The notes under the pieces: model-generated
The model's input: only the letters and a program-made list of their open reading frames with translations
What the model was told of the DNA's origin: nothing
The model's database searches: none
Assembly (NCBI GenBank): GCA_014155875.1
Contig: JACEFZ010026832.1
Location: 248,001-312,000 of the forward strand
Reading direction: 5' to 3'
Length of the DNA stretch: 64,000 bases
From: Cepaea nemoralis
Lineage: Eukaryota; Mollusca; Gastropoda; Stylommatophora; Helicidae
Part shown: one piece after another, positions 33,380 to 44,748 of the stretch
Position numbering within the stretch: the stretch's first letter is position 1
Layout: each line of letters starts with the position of its first letter
Program-made: the position numbers and the translations under genes

Positions 33380-33970
33380 AATTTAAGCCCACACAAGTTC
33401 TATAGGGTTAAAATGAGAATGGTACGGCGGAAGTCTCAAGCACCCATGACGATGCTCTTCTATCAACTTGTCGATTTGATATTTCTTGCTTTTTGGCGTC
33501 TGTTTTACAAAGGAAAATAATCCTAGCTAGAAATACGTTTCTGGAAATGGTATGTTTTCCATTCGGAGTCATATCTTTATTGCTCCCTTTGTGCTCGATG
33601 CTGTAGGTATTTTGTCTTCTTGGGAAACAACATTGATATCATGCATTGTCCATAATTGGACACGGCGGTCTATCTAGGGATGGAAGCACCGTATTCTCAA
33701 GCCAATCTCTAAATACATTACCATTAATCTTATTATGATAATTCCTATTGTCTGTATGCTTTGATACGAACACGAGCCCAGCATTCTGTTGTAAGCCATT
33801 ATGCGAATTACCAGAATGGGCCATGACCAAAAGCTGTCCTATACTATTGGGCACATATCGCTTTATCTGTCCATCCACTGATTGCCATTCCTTATCACTT
33901 GTGTGGTGCGCATTGGTCCACATTTCATCCAAACACACTATGCCATAATTTTCTTTGCGCATTTCCGAGC
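33380..33970 (-). pseudogene. Mariner/Tc1-like transposase, C-terminal part (copy 1)
   Basis: The minus-strand frame 33962-33639 carries IVCLDEMWTNAHHTSDKEWQ (first catalytic Asp), GLVFVSKH, FRDWLENTVLPSLDRPPCP and IMDNA (second catalytic Asp). Beyond a frame change, LRLPPYHSHFNPIELVW with the third acidic residue follows. These are DDE_3-type transposase motifs. The DNA-binding N-terminus is absent. The closely related copy at 43.7 kb differs at scattered positions. Confidence 0.85.
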
Positions 33971-33997
33971 GGATGTGTAACTGAGATGTTTCTGAAC

Positions 33998-35000
33998 TTG
34001 CCAGTGATACGGGGCTTGCTTCCGGATCCGGTCAGGGATATGCACTACTGACGATCTCAAACGAGAGCGAAACTCGAGTATAGTGCTTCCATATTGACGT
34101 GGATAGGCGTTAGGTTCATACCAGAATACGATCAGCGTTGCCAGTAGTGGGTTGTGCTCAATATTTAAATTTCAAATCCCGAAACATCCAAATAATCAAT
34201 TTGATTATTGCTCGCTGGATTGTAGGAGGCCTGGTGTTCCTTGCCAGTGAGAAGTCCTGATCGTTCGGGTCCACATTGATTGAGGGACGTCAGTCGCGGC
34301 GATTAGGCAATCTTGAGCATAGCCTACAATGGGTAACGTTGTAATATTCTGTTATGATAATTTGGCATGTCCAGCGTGTGCCGCGTGGTTACACACCCGC
34401 TTCACACGCCAGTGATCCGGGGCTTGTTTCCGGATCCGGTCAGGGATATGCACTACTGACGAGCTCAAACGAGAGCGAAACTCGAGTATAGTGCTTCCAT
34501 ATTGACGTGGATAGGCCTTAGGTTCATACCAGAATACGATCAGCGTTGCCAGTAGTGGGTTGTGCTCAATATTTAAATTTCAAATCCCGAAACAACCAAA
34601 TAATCAATTTGATATTGCTCGCTGGATTTTAGGAGGCCTGGTATTCCTTGCCAGTGAGAAGTCCTGATCGTTCGGGTCCACATTGATTGACGGACGTCAG
34701 TCGCGGCGATTAGGCAATCTTGAGCATAGCCTACAATGGGTAACGTAATATTCTGTTATGATAATTTGGCATGTCCAGCGTGTGTCGCGTGGTTACACTC
34801 CCGCTTCACACGCCAGTGATCTGGGGCTTGTTTCCGGATCTGGTCAGGGATATGCACTACTGACGAGCTCAAACGAGAGCGAAACTCGAGTATAGTTCTT
34901 CCATATTGACGTGGATAGGCGTTAGGTTCATACCAGAATACGATCAGCGTTGTCAGTAGTGGGTTGTGCTCAATAATTAAATTTCAAATCCCGAAACACC
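33998..35000 (+). repeat. ~406 bp satellite, left part (about 2.5 monomers)
   Basis: Landmark TCCGGATC recurs at 34021, 34429 and 34833 (spacing 408 and 404). Monomers are very similar and contain GGGATATGCACTACTGACGA, ATTGACGTGGATAGGC and GTGGTTACACACCCGCTTCA. The array continues at 39791 after the LINE-2 insertion; subtracting the LINE, the next landmark (40046) falls about 408 bp on. No coding potential. Confidence 0.9.
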
Positions 35001-35270
35001 CTCTGCCGTGTGTCCACCTTGACGAGGTAGAGGGGCTTGTGTGTTCATATGACCCCAAGAGCTATGCCGACGGTAGCACAGCTACTGGTAGGGTCACCCA
35101 TGTCAGACAGGTCAAGGGAGAGGGACCAGACCAAGTGATACACAAACCTGCTGCCTTGTAGGTAGACTGAGGACAGTCAAAGGCTAGGGAAAGCACCCCG
35201 AACAAATGCTTGTCGAAATCGGATGTACTGAGCCATCGGCTTGACAAAGCAGTGCAACGTAACTTAATTC

Positions 35271-36128
35271 ATGATGTCACAAATTAAAATTAATCGTTAT
35301 GGTGCTAATCCCGCGAAGTCCCATCAGGCGGTGATAGTGCCGGGCCCCCTGCCTCGAGGGGGTCCACCCATGACTACTGGTGGTCACCTTCCCCTGTGCT
35401 GTGGAGTCAAGGCACAGAGGAGTAGGTTAAGAGCTATTGACCAAACACCCCGGACACTCAACATACTACAGTGGAATGCCGAAGGAGTTTATAACAAGAA
35501 AGTCTCCCTAACACAGCGTCTTCATAAAGATAGAATAGATGTGGCATGCATTCAAGAGACACACCTCAACGCCAATCGCAAATTCTCAGTCAAGGATATC
35601 AGGCCACACGTTTCGACCGCGAAGGACACAAAGGAGGAGTTCTAATACTTACACGAAATACAATACCTTGCAGCGAAGTATCTGTGATCTCTGACAACCA
35701 AACGGAAATTATAGGTGTTGATATAATGATAAAGGACGTGAAAATAAGAATTTACAATCTGTATAGCCCGGCAGATAAGGATCTTACACTCTCAAACATG
35801 AAAATAACTGACACAAATTGCATTATTGTCGCAGACTTGAATAGCCGTTCAGAAAGATGGGGATACTGATAAAAGAGGAGATGAAGTGGAGGACTGGGAA
35901 ATAGACTCAAATCTCCATCTACTCAACAAAGTGGATGACACACCGAGTTTCTACTCCAGAAGATGGATTACCACTTCTACTCCAGACTTAGCTTTCTGCA
36001 CAGGAGACATCCTCCACAAAATCGATCGCCATGTGCTTGACCAATTAGCAGGTAGTGACCACAGACCAATCAAGCTTGTAATGAATATGGAGTATGTTCC
36101 ACAGGAGCAAAAGCCTTTGCCCCGCTAG
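35271..36128 (+). pseudogene. LINE-2 endonuclease domain
   Basis: Frames 35271-35645, 35546-35869 and 35886-36128 overlap into one APE-like endonuclease. Motifs are LNILQWNAEGVYNKK (Asn), DVACIQETHLNANRK (Glu), IYNLYSPADKDL, CIIVADLNSRSERWGY (Asp/Asn), TPDLAFCTGD and AGSDHRPIKL (SDH). Three frame changes. This enzyme would nick genomic DNA for target-primed reverse transcription. Confidence 0.85.
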
Positions 36129-36145
36129 AATTACAAACGAGCAGA

Positions 36146-37602
36146 TTGGGACAGATTGGCATACTAACAGACAAATATTGTGAAAACAGAAATACACGAT
36201 ATGGCAACATGAAGCAAATGGTGGAAAGTCTAAACAGAGCAATAATACAGGCGGCCACTGAGTCTATTCCAAGAGGAGCGAGGAAAAATTACAAACCATA
36301 CTGGACTGAAGAACTACAAATTTTGGAGGACAAAGTTGAAGATGCCAGGAAGACCGCAGAGAGAGAACAAACAACTGAAGCGAACATCTCTCTCAAAGCC
36401 ATCTCAGCAAAATATAAAAGAACAGTAAATCAAACAACAAGAGATTGTTGGAGGGAAAAAACAGAAAACCTGAACTTTGACAGGGATGGAAACAAACTAT
36501 GGAAACTAGTGAAAGCCATGAACAATGAAGGACCTGGAAACAAACAAATAACAATTAAACAAGGAAATGCCTTGCTTACAGGAAAAAAAGGCTGCAAATG
36601 CACTAATGGAACACTATTCCACTGCAAACCACATTGATATTACAACTGAACAGAGGAAAGCAATCAAAGATAAACATATACATCATAATAATACATAGAC
36701 AGCAGCAGAATATATGATGGCAAATCTAACAATGGAAGAAATGGAACAGGCAATGAATACCCTAAAAAAGAAGAAATCACCAGGAAAGGATGGAATCACA
36801 AATGAAATGCTAATATGACTAGGCACTAAGGCAAAATAGAAACTACTAGCAGTCCTAAATTATAGCTGGAAGAGGGGAATAGTCCCACAGGCATGGAAGG
36901 AAGCTATACTAATACCAGTCCCAAAGAAAGGAAAAGACCTGGAAGAACCAAATGGCTATCGACCTATCAGTCTACTTAGCTGGGTAGGAAAATTAATGGA
37001 AAGCATTGTCAATGGCAGGCTAACATGGCATCTGGAAGAAAACCAACTCTTAACACCACACCAAGCAGGATTCAGAAAGTACAGATCAACTGAAGATCAA
37101 ATAACCTATATAGCTCAGGAAATAGAGGATGCCTTCCAAGAGAAAAAGTACACACTAGCGGTCTGGATAGATTTAGAAAAAGCATTTGATAAAGTATGGA
37201 AGGAAGGACTAAAAGTAAAATTGCAAATAAATGCATGTTTGTGGGAAAATGTACAAATGAATCAGCCACTACCCTGAGAACAGAGGAAGCCCTGAGGACC
37301 TGGAAACAAACAAATAACAATTAAACAAGGAAATGCCTGAGAACATTCCTGAGAACAGAACTGCCAGGACAAAAGTACAAGGACAAACCAGCAAAATGAT
37401 GCTGTTGGAGCAAGGTGTTCCCCAAGGTGGAGTTCTTTCACCAACATTATTCCTAGCATATATAAATGACATCACGGAAAATTTTCCAGCCAGAGTACAC
37501 ACATCATCCTTTGCAGATGACATAGCCATATGGACATCTGAAGAATATATTAGTAAAGCTAACAGCAGAATACAGCAAGCCCTATTAGCGCTAGAGGACT
37601 GA
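36146..37602 (+). pseudogene. LINE-2 reverse transcriptase, with internal 44 bp duplication
   Basis: After a linker frame (36146-36637) come the RT motifs: LEEPNGYRPISLLSWVGKLM (around 36945), HQAGFRKYRSTEDQITYIAQ, LAVWIDLEKAFDKVWKEGL (catalytic Asp), QGVPQGGVLSPTLFLAYIND and SSFADDIAIWTSE (FADD box). Between the AFD and QGVPQGG motifs the sequence is corrupted: 37295-37338 repeats 36529-36572 exactly. Stops near 36640-36840 break the linker. Confidence 0.87.
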
Positions 37603-37611
37603 TCAAAATCA

Positions 37612-38925
37612 TTGCTAGTGAAGATATCTGAGGAGAAAACAACATGTACAGTGTTATCCCTCTCAAATAAAACTCAGCAACCTAAGCTGGTATTGAATGG
37701 AAAAATATTGCGCCATGAAGAAAATCCAAACTATCTAGGAGTCAGCTTTGATCGTCGCCTGACATGGAAAACACAGGTTGAGAAAAATCGAACAAGAGCA
37801 AGGCAAAGAATGGCAATCATTAAAAAGCTTGCTGATACAACGTGGGGAGCAGATGAGAAAGTTCTCAAGAAGTTATGTACTGGACGGGTGAGACCAGTAC
37901 TGGAATATGGCATTGCAGCTTGGGCAACAGCAGCTAAGTCAAACTTTAACAAAATAAGTAGAGTCCAAAATCAAGGAATGCGAATCATAACTGGAAGCCT
38001 GAAGACAACGCCTATTAATGAACTAGAAAAGATCACTTGTTTACAACCAATGCAGGATAGAAGAGATAGCAGAGCCCAGCAACAAGCAGAAAAATTTAGA
38101 AGATTGACAGACCACCCTATGTATAACAGGTTTAATGGTTTTGGAAAGGGAAGACTGAAGCTTAGCAACTCTGTAGAAACTGCAAAACGAAAGATTAGGG
38201 CAGATCCTATACTTAACATATCAACAGTCAAACCCATTTACAATGCACACAAGTTCCCAGCTTGGAGACAGCAGCAACTGCCTGAGATGATAGAAAACAT
38301 TCCTGGTATTGAGAAAAAGAACACTCAGCATGAAACCGAAAGAAGAGAAATAACCCTAAACTACATAAAAGAACATTACCCAAGCAGCAATTGGACCCAT
38401 GCATATGGGTCAGCCAATGGATCAGCCAAAAATTCAATAGAGAATGGAGGAGGAGGAATTCTCCTAAATTTAAAAAATGGAGTGAAAAAAAAAACACATT
38501 CAATGGCAAATGGAAAATTTTCAAGTAACTTCAAAGCGGAGGTAGAGGCTCTGAAAACTGCAGCAGAAATGCTCTTGATGGAGGAAAATAAAGAGAAGCA
38601 AATAGCTATCTTCACAGATGCAAAGTCAGCTGTCTCAATACTGAAGAGCAATAACAGCACAGAACTAACTGACCTAAGAGCAGCACTCAATGGTCTATGC
38701 CAGAAATCCAAACAAGTTGTAATACAGTGGATCCCACCACGTTGCAGTATACCTGGAAATAAAGAGGCTGACAGACTGGTAAAAGAGGGCGGACGACTAC
38801 CACAGCCTGACATAGACATAACCTATAATGAGGCAAAGAGGTTGATAAAAAGCACTTATAGAACCAAATGGGAATCAGAGCATCCAGGCCACCAGAAGGA
38901 TGATGCATATTACAAACTCGACTGA
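37612..38925 (+). pseudogene. LINE-2 thumb, connection and RNase H domain
   Basis: A 437-codon frame. N-terminal third: NPNYLGVSFDRRLTWKTQVE, then RPVLEYGIAAWATAAKSN, the post-RT region. RNase H from about residue 265: AYGSANGSAKNS stands where the first catalytic Asp of a YTDGSA-type motif is expected, so that residue seems lost. Then FKAEVEALKTAAEM (Glu), IFTDAKSAVSIL (Asp) and PGNKEADRLVKEGG (final Asp). It continues after a TGA at 38923-38925. Confidence 0.87.
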
Positions 38926-39790
38926 AGAGAACAAGTAGCAATCTTCAGACTCCGCACAGGACATAACAGGCTGAAATACCACTTGTTCAATAAACTAAAG
39001 ATAGGAGATACCGATGAATGTAATTGTCGAACTGGTAAAATGACAGCAAAACATTTGCTGCAGGATTGCCCAACATATACTGAACAGAGAAAGATATTTT
39101 GGCCCACACCTGCTCCATTTGAGGACAAGCTCTATGGAGATATCAACAAGCTCAAGTTGACCGCAGCTTACTTTAACTACTTTAAGGTTGACATTTAAAG
39201 GTGCATGAAGAAGTATTCAGACTGCCACACTTCATTCCACAGGTATGTCCGTTACAAAAGCGACCCAGAGGCATGAAATGGAATATTGCTTGGATAGCAA
39301 ATCCATTACATGGAAAGTCCGAATCGAAAGCTCACTGTGTGCTGCATACATCTGCAGACTGCATTCTTCTGGTTTCCGGAAGAACAGCCTATGGTGAACG
39401 GAAGGCCCAATATACGGAAGTGAGACTAAGCAGCCATGTGCAGGACGTGACGATTCTTTGGGTGAGCCCAGTACCAGAGCGCTATGTGTTGGCTCTGCAA
39501 GTATGGAAGCCTCCTTGGATGGCGGGGAATGCCCATGGTCTGCCCCTGCTTTCCCTTGAGGGCTGACCAGGATGTCTTTGGCTGTTCTATATGGGCCAGC
39601 TGGGATGGGGGATAACACCATAACAGTGAGGATAAAACGTCCTAAGAAACCCTCGGGATGGTTAACCCGGTCAACAAATGTGCGCAGAAGTCGGATGTGT
39701 CGGCCTAAAGGCGCAAGAACGCAGCTTTGCTGTAAACAGGCACAACGCAATCACATCCGGAAAAAATACTCTGGAAGAACGAAGAAGAAG
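38926..39790 (+). pseudogene. LINE-2 C-terminus (zinc-finger-like) and 3' UTR
   Basis: The frame continues past the TGA with FRLRTGHNRLKYH-type residues, then CNCRTGKMTAKHLLQDC (a CX1CX9HX4C cluster) and FEDKLYGDINKLKLTAAYF, ending at 39198. The 3' UTR follows. Its last ~150 bp, with a GAA tail, is also found at 48602-48752 on the minus strand, and the FEDKL segment has a relative at about 63350-63405. Confidence 0.8.
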
Positions 39791-40223
39791 AAATCCAGAA
39801 ACAACCAAATAATCAGTTTGATTATTGCTCGCTGGATTTTAGGAGGCCTGGTGTTCCTTGCCAGTGAGAAGTCCTGATCGTTCGGGTCCACATCGATTGA
39901 CGGACGTCAGTCGCGGCGATTAGGCAATCTTGAGCATAGCCTACGATGGGTAACGTTGTAATATTCTGTTATGATAATTTGGCATGTCCAGCTTGTGCCG
40001 CGTGGTTACACACCCGCTTCACACGCCAGTGATCCGGGGCTTGTTTCCGGATCCGTTTAGGGATATGCACTACTGACGAGCTCAAACGAGAGCGAAACTC
40101 GAGTATAGTTCTTCCATATTGACGTGGATAGGCGTTAGGTTCATACCAGAATACGATCAGCGTTGCCAGTAGTGGGTTGTGCTCAATATTTAAATTTCAA
40201 ATCCCGAAACAACCAAATAATCA
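39791..40223 (+). repeat. ~406 bp satellite, right part
   Basis: Continuation of the satellite after LINE-2, about one monomer, ending in CAACCAAATAATCAAT where hAT-like coding sequence begins abruptly. The junction has no visible target duplication. Confidence 0.88.
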
Positions 40224-41590
40224 ATACCATAAATTCAAACTCCTCTATTTTATTCAAAATGTTTATGGCTTGATTTCTTGTTTCGCCTTTCTCTATAGTA
40301 TCAATATGCAGCTGATGCAATGCAGAAATTATTCCATCATAACTTTGACAAAGACTTTGGAACTTTTGAATCATCTTTGAAGAATGACAACAGTGCTGCC
40401 CATCTATGTGTAGATGATGAAAAGAAATTATATATTTTTTGAACAATTCCAAAAAAAGTTTGCTGCATCTAAACAACAGTCAACTGCTGCTCTACCAACA
40501 AGATTCAGGGAATGACCAGCACATGGAATATACATAGCATACTTGTTAATCTTCAATATTATTTCTCGCTAACCCTTGTATTTGCCAGACATATTGGCAG
40601 CATTATCATATGATTGGCCTCGATACTTACTAAAATCTATTTTGCACTCATTTGTAAGGTAGTTGTGCACCATCTTAGCCATACTTTCCCCTGTGTGGCT
40701 ACCCATCTCTAGGAAAGTTAGAAAACGTTCAATAGGGAGCCCATCATCTGGTGAAACATACCTCACAATAACAGTGAGTCTGGAGTGGAATCTACAGATA
40801 CACTGAAGTACCCTGCAGTTCTTAAATCATCCAAGATTGAGTCTCTTACTTTATGTGCCATAATTTGGATAAATTCATCACATATTGTTTTAGAAAGATA
40901 AGATGTGACAACTGATCCTTTATTCCTAAGTTTTTTTATATGTCTTGCTAGAAAAGGATCAAATTTTGCTATAAGTTCGAGTAATCCAAGGGAATTACCA
41001 TTGTGAGGAGAACCAAATATTTCCTTATCTCCCCTGTTTACTGCCATAGTAATTATGACTGCCACAACTCGTTCAAGAACATTTTTCCAGTACTGCCGTT
41101 TATTATTTATCTGTTCTGCTAGTTGGCACTCAATTGTTGAGCCACGTTTTCTTGCAAGATATGTTACCGAAGCTGTTCTATGGTCTACAGAGGTTTCATG
41201 ACTTTGAACTAAATAGGTGTTGCGCCAATCACAAAATCCATCGGATGATAATATCATCTTTAATTAAATCATGTCATACCCCAACATCATTATGTTTGTT
41301 TTTTGATGCTGAATCTTCTGTGCTTGTGCTACTCTCTGGTTTATTAATCTTAATATTTGTTGCTTCATTCGCTGAAGTAGATTCTATACAACTAGATGTA
41401 CCAGGCTCTGTATCAGGAATAGGGTGAATATCTTGTGACTGACTCACTGTGGTAGAGGCTTTTGGTTCATCAGGCCCCTTATCTATCGTTGTTAAGAAAC
41501 TATCTAATTTTGTTATCTTGCTAAGCTCTTCTTCAGCTCTCTGCTTCTTTTTCCTCTTGTGAGCTCACTTTTATAACTTCTGGTTGACAT
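40224..41590 (-). pseudogene. hAT-family (ZMYM1-like) transposase, C-terminally truncated
   Basis: Minus strand. An ATG at 41590 starts a frame soon shifted; the next stretch is Lys-rich (KRKKKQRAEEELSK) followed by KLDSFLTTIDKGP, the usual N-terminus of zinc finger MYM-type 1-like proteins. A stop follows. The frame 41257-40763 has ATVTYLAR-like and NSLGLLELIAKFDPFLARHI, CDEFIQIMAHKVRDSIL and YFSVSVDSTPD (catalytic-region Asp, DUF4371-type). The frame 40766-40569 has IDFSKYRGQSYDNAANMSGK, the hallmark CRGQ-DNAANM motif (Cys replaced by Tyr). The last frame ends at TRNQAINILNKIEEFEF, where satellite sequence replaces the C-terminal dimerisation region. It would have moved a hAT transposon; now dead. 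Confidence 0.87.
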
Positions 41591-42940
41591 CTTGCAAATT
41601 GTGGGCAGAATATTTAATATAACTATAAACATACATTTAAAAGTAATATAATGCATGACATGTTTTTTAATTGAAAATTTCCTGTGATATTACCACTACT
41701 TACAAGCAAGCGATATTTTTATAATAAATAAACATGCAAAGAGAAAATTAACAATATTCTCCCAAGTTGTAATATTAGTTTAATTAATTAAATTAAAGAA
41801 GAACAAAAAACAATTAACATATACATTAATACTTAATTTAATACAATCAAAAGAAAATAATACGTATTTTTTAATGTGCAGTTCTTTCAAATATATATTT
41901 AATAATATCAAATTGTAAGTTTATATATTAAACTTACAATTTGTTATTATACTGACCCAAAAAAAACGTTAAAAATATATGCTATAATTACAGCTACATG
42001 TGTCGCATAGGATCGACCTATCTATAAATTTTAAATATGGTATCTAATGTTTTATCACTTAAACCTGTTTAGGACAATATGTCATTAATTTGGATATGTT
42101 TTACCAATGTTTATTTACAAAAAATTGTTATCATGCAAAGACTATTGTTATTTTGACTTGAAAATATAGAAACTAGGTTCTCTATTTTCTATATTTTTTC
42201 AAGTAAAATATGATCGCAGAAAAATTATTGCATGCAACACCTGTACTAACCATGTTAATTATCCACAACTATCCAACAAAGTTTTTTTTAATGAAAATAT
42301 TGTAAAAAAAAATTAAATGCGGTAGAAAATATGCTTGCGTTAGTTAGGTTATGTGTGTACTTGTGTAAAATGCACTTACCTGAATTGTAACTCCAGTAAG
42401 GACACAAAAATACACACTGTTCAAAATAATGTCAACAATCAAATTATCAAAGAAACACACTGAAAATACTAAATAAAAGGTCAGACATATTGTATCGTCT
42501 GCCGGCTCACTCGAACTACAAAAGGTCAGCGCATGCTCGAGTGTAGCGGGGCAACACAGGGGAATCCGGGAATCCCCCCTAGGGTTTGCATAACCGGTTA
42601 TCGGTAATGCAAACCCTAGGCAAATAGCGCTTTGTTCTTCGAAAAGACGCGCTAAAAAAATGGGTGAAGAGTATGGGATGTCCCGGACGTGCAGCATTGG
42701 GACTAATAATTCTGCAGTATATTTAAATATACATATATGACAATTGCTCACTCGGACAATATTTTTTGGGTCCCCCACTTTCTTGGGGACCCCAAGCTAT
42801 AGCTTGTGTAGCTTATACGTAAATCCTGCACTGTCCCCGCGTTGAACTAGGACTGTTCAGAGGTGTCTCAAAATGTGGGTTATTTCATGAAACCTGATTT
42901 TTCAAAATCTTACCACTTATCGCTGACATTGAAATGGGTG
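41591..42940. other. AT-rich 5' flank of the hAT remnant, with two strong hairpins
   Basis: No gene called. A 15 bp perfect stem (CAAATTGTAAGTTTA / TAAACTTACAATTTG) lies at 41909-41943 with a 5 nt loop. A 14 bp perfect stem (CCTAGGGTTTGCAT / ATGCAAACCCTAGG) lies at 42578-42620, its loop containing AACCGGTT. The 144-codon minus frame at 42344-42778 crosses the second hairpin and shows no family features. I could not identify a hAT terminal inverted repeat. Confidence 0.55.
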
Positions 42941-42949
42941 AATATTTTT

Positions 42950-44290
42950 CAATGGGATTGAATACGAAATTGCGTATACACTTCAAAGAATCGATATGAA
43001 GTTGTACACATATTTTTGCCAAGAAGCTGATCGCAGGAAACTGTTTTATACTATTACAAATTCCGAAAAAAGAACAGTGCATGCATTGGGTTTGAGTAAA
43101 CGGTCATTTCGTCGATGGGTACAAGAATCTGGAATTAAATAACCACACAATAACCAAACGGTAGGTAGAAAGATTATTGTAGACAGCTTTGACAAAGATA
43201 TCATAAGGCGAGCTATTATAAAAATGTTTTTAAAAGTCGCTTAAAATTCGACATGGTCGACTTCATTGCACCGGGCTCTATCCCTTATGGCTCGGTCTCT
43301 TTCCGCAGCGCGGAAAGCATCGCACAAAGCACGAACTCCGAAGCTCTAGCGACGACCCACAGAAGTCTCCGAAAAATTTAACCCGTGAACCGAAGGATGC
43401 GGCCCGGAATCGAACCCACGACCTTTGGAGCCCGAGTCAAAAGGCTTGACCACTTCGCCACGGAGATCCTAAAATTATAAAAATTTTGGATCTTATATTT
43501 AGGATTATCCAGCATTATAAAAATGCTGGATGCCAAAGAAACAGTGACTGTAAGAAAACTTAGGGTTTGGTTCAGAAAGAACAATAACATAGAGCTATCC
43601 AAAACAACTTTGTGGAAAATTATAAGGACATTATCTTCACTTTTTGAAAGTACAAGGGCGGTAGAAATATTCTTCGCGAGCAACCGCATTTAGGAGCCAT
43701 GAGAAGCAGATACCTACGTGAAATAAGGGAAATGCGCAAAGAAAATTATGGCATAGTGTGTTTGGATGAAATGTGGACCAATGCGCACCACACAAGTGAT
43801 AAGGAATGGCAATCAGTGGATGGACAGATAAAGCGATTTGTCCCCAGTAGTATAGGACAGCTTTTGGTCATGGCCAATGCTGGTAATACGCATAATGGCT
43901 TACAACAGAATGCTGGGCTCGTGTTCGTATCAAAGCATACAGACAAAAGGGATTATAATGATAAGATGAATGGTAATGTATTTAGAGATTGGCTCGAGAA
44001 TAATGTGCTTCCATCCTTAGATAGACCATCGTGTCCAATTATGGACAATGCATGGTATCAATGTTGTTGCCCACGAAGACAAAATACCTACGGTATCGGG
44101 CACAAAGGAAGCAATAAAGATATGGCTCCGAAGGGAAAATATACCATTTCCAGAAACTTATTTCAAGCTACAAATGTTGTCTTTTATAAAACAGGCGCAA
44201 AAAAGCAAGAAAGCTTGAGACTTCCGCCGTATCACTCTCATTAAAACCCTATAGAACTTGTGTGAGTCTAAATTAAAGGACAAGTTTGCA
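42950..44290 (+). pseudogene. Mariner/Tc1-like transposase (copy 2), SINE-interrupted
   Basis: N-terminal DNA-binding region: KRTVHALGLSKRSFRRWVQE at about 43065-43130, with a stop soon after. The coding resumes after the SINE with KETVTVRKLRVWFRKNN and LSKTTLWKIIRTL. The catalytic frame 43699-44244 has IVCLDEMWTNAHHTSDKEWQ (Asp), GLVFVSKHTDKRDYNDKM, PCP/PSCPIMDNA (Asp) and LRLPPYHSH, with the third acidic residue beyond a stop (NPIELV). About 40 bp present in copy 1 is deleted before LRLPPYH. The DDE triad places it in the Tc1/mariner (DDE_3) group. Confidence 0.87.
43227..43513 (-). mobile_element. SINE insertion inside the transposase
   Basis: Flanked by an exact 12 bp duplication ATTATAAAAATG (43215-43226 and 43514-43525). 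SINE body 43256-43469, minus strand: A box region in GGCGAAGTGGTCAAGC, B box GGGTTCGATTCC (seen as GGAATCGAACCC), body ending in GTCGAC. About 44 bp of AT-rich sequence lies between the SINE head and the right duplication. The transposase frame reads on across the duplication, so the insertion site is exact. Confidence 0.87.
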
Positions 44291-44674
44291 GTTGCCAATA
44301 CTACATTCAAATTGTCTGACGTCAGGATACTAACCCAGACCGAGCTATTAAAAATAGAATAAAGTTACTGGAAAAAATGTGAGGACCATGTGTTGAAAGA
44401 GGAAGAGGACTATTGGAGAAAGGATGGATTGAATTTTATGCAACCGAGAGCAATCATCAACCTACTGGAATCGTCCGACACAGATTAAGGTCTGAGCAGA
44501 TCGCAGACCTTAATCTACGTACACACTTACTGGGATATTTTGCTCCAACTATTCAGACGAATTGCAGGCCCTAAACACTACAGCATCAGCATAATGTCAA
44601 TGGCAACAGTTTGTATTCCACATTAATGAATATTCAATTCCGCAAGCCCTCAGCGGTGACAAACAACTGTATTG

Positions 44675-44748
<74 letters not shown>

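Larger units (their letters stand above)
31962..33970 (-). mobile_element. Tc1/mariner-like element copy 1, 5'-truncated, with SINE
   Basis: This segment is the reverse complement of about 43730-45741: transposase C-terminal half, non-coding tail and a tRNA-derived SINE. The N-terminal helix-turn-helix part is missing; similarity stops at about 33970, shortly before the satellite begins. The two copies share the SINE at the same place, so the SINE was part of the unit before duplication. Confidence 0.8.
35001..39790 (+). mobile_element. LINE-2: near full-length RNase H-bearing non-LTR retrotransposon
   Basis: 4.8 kb inserted in the satellite. The flanks AAATCCCGAAACACC (34986-35000) and AAATCCAGAAACAACC (39791-39806) are an imperfect ~15 bp target duplication. 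It ends in a GAAGAAGAAG tail. Domain order is endonuclease, RT, RNase H, C-terminal zinc-finger-like motif. The presence of RNase H suggests the I superfamily (I/Nimb-like), which I cannot confirm. Frames are broken in at least six places. Confidence 0.88.

Noticed and set aside
39201..39750. ORFs on both strands in the LINE-2 3' end (121 and 172 codons)
   Set aside because: They lie in the 3' UTR of LINE-2 after the natural ORF end and show no LINE or other domain.
42344..42778. 144-codon minus-strand frame
   Set aside because: Crosses a strong hairpin, shows no domain and has mixed composition; likely chance.
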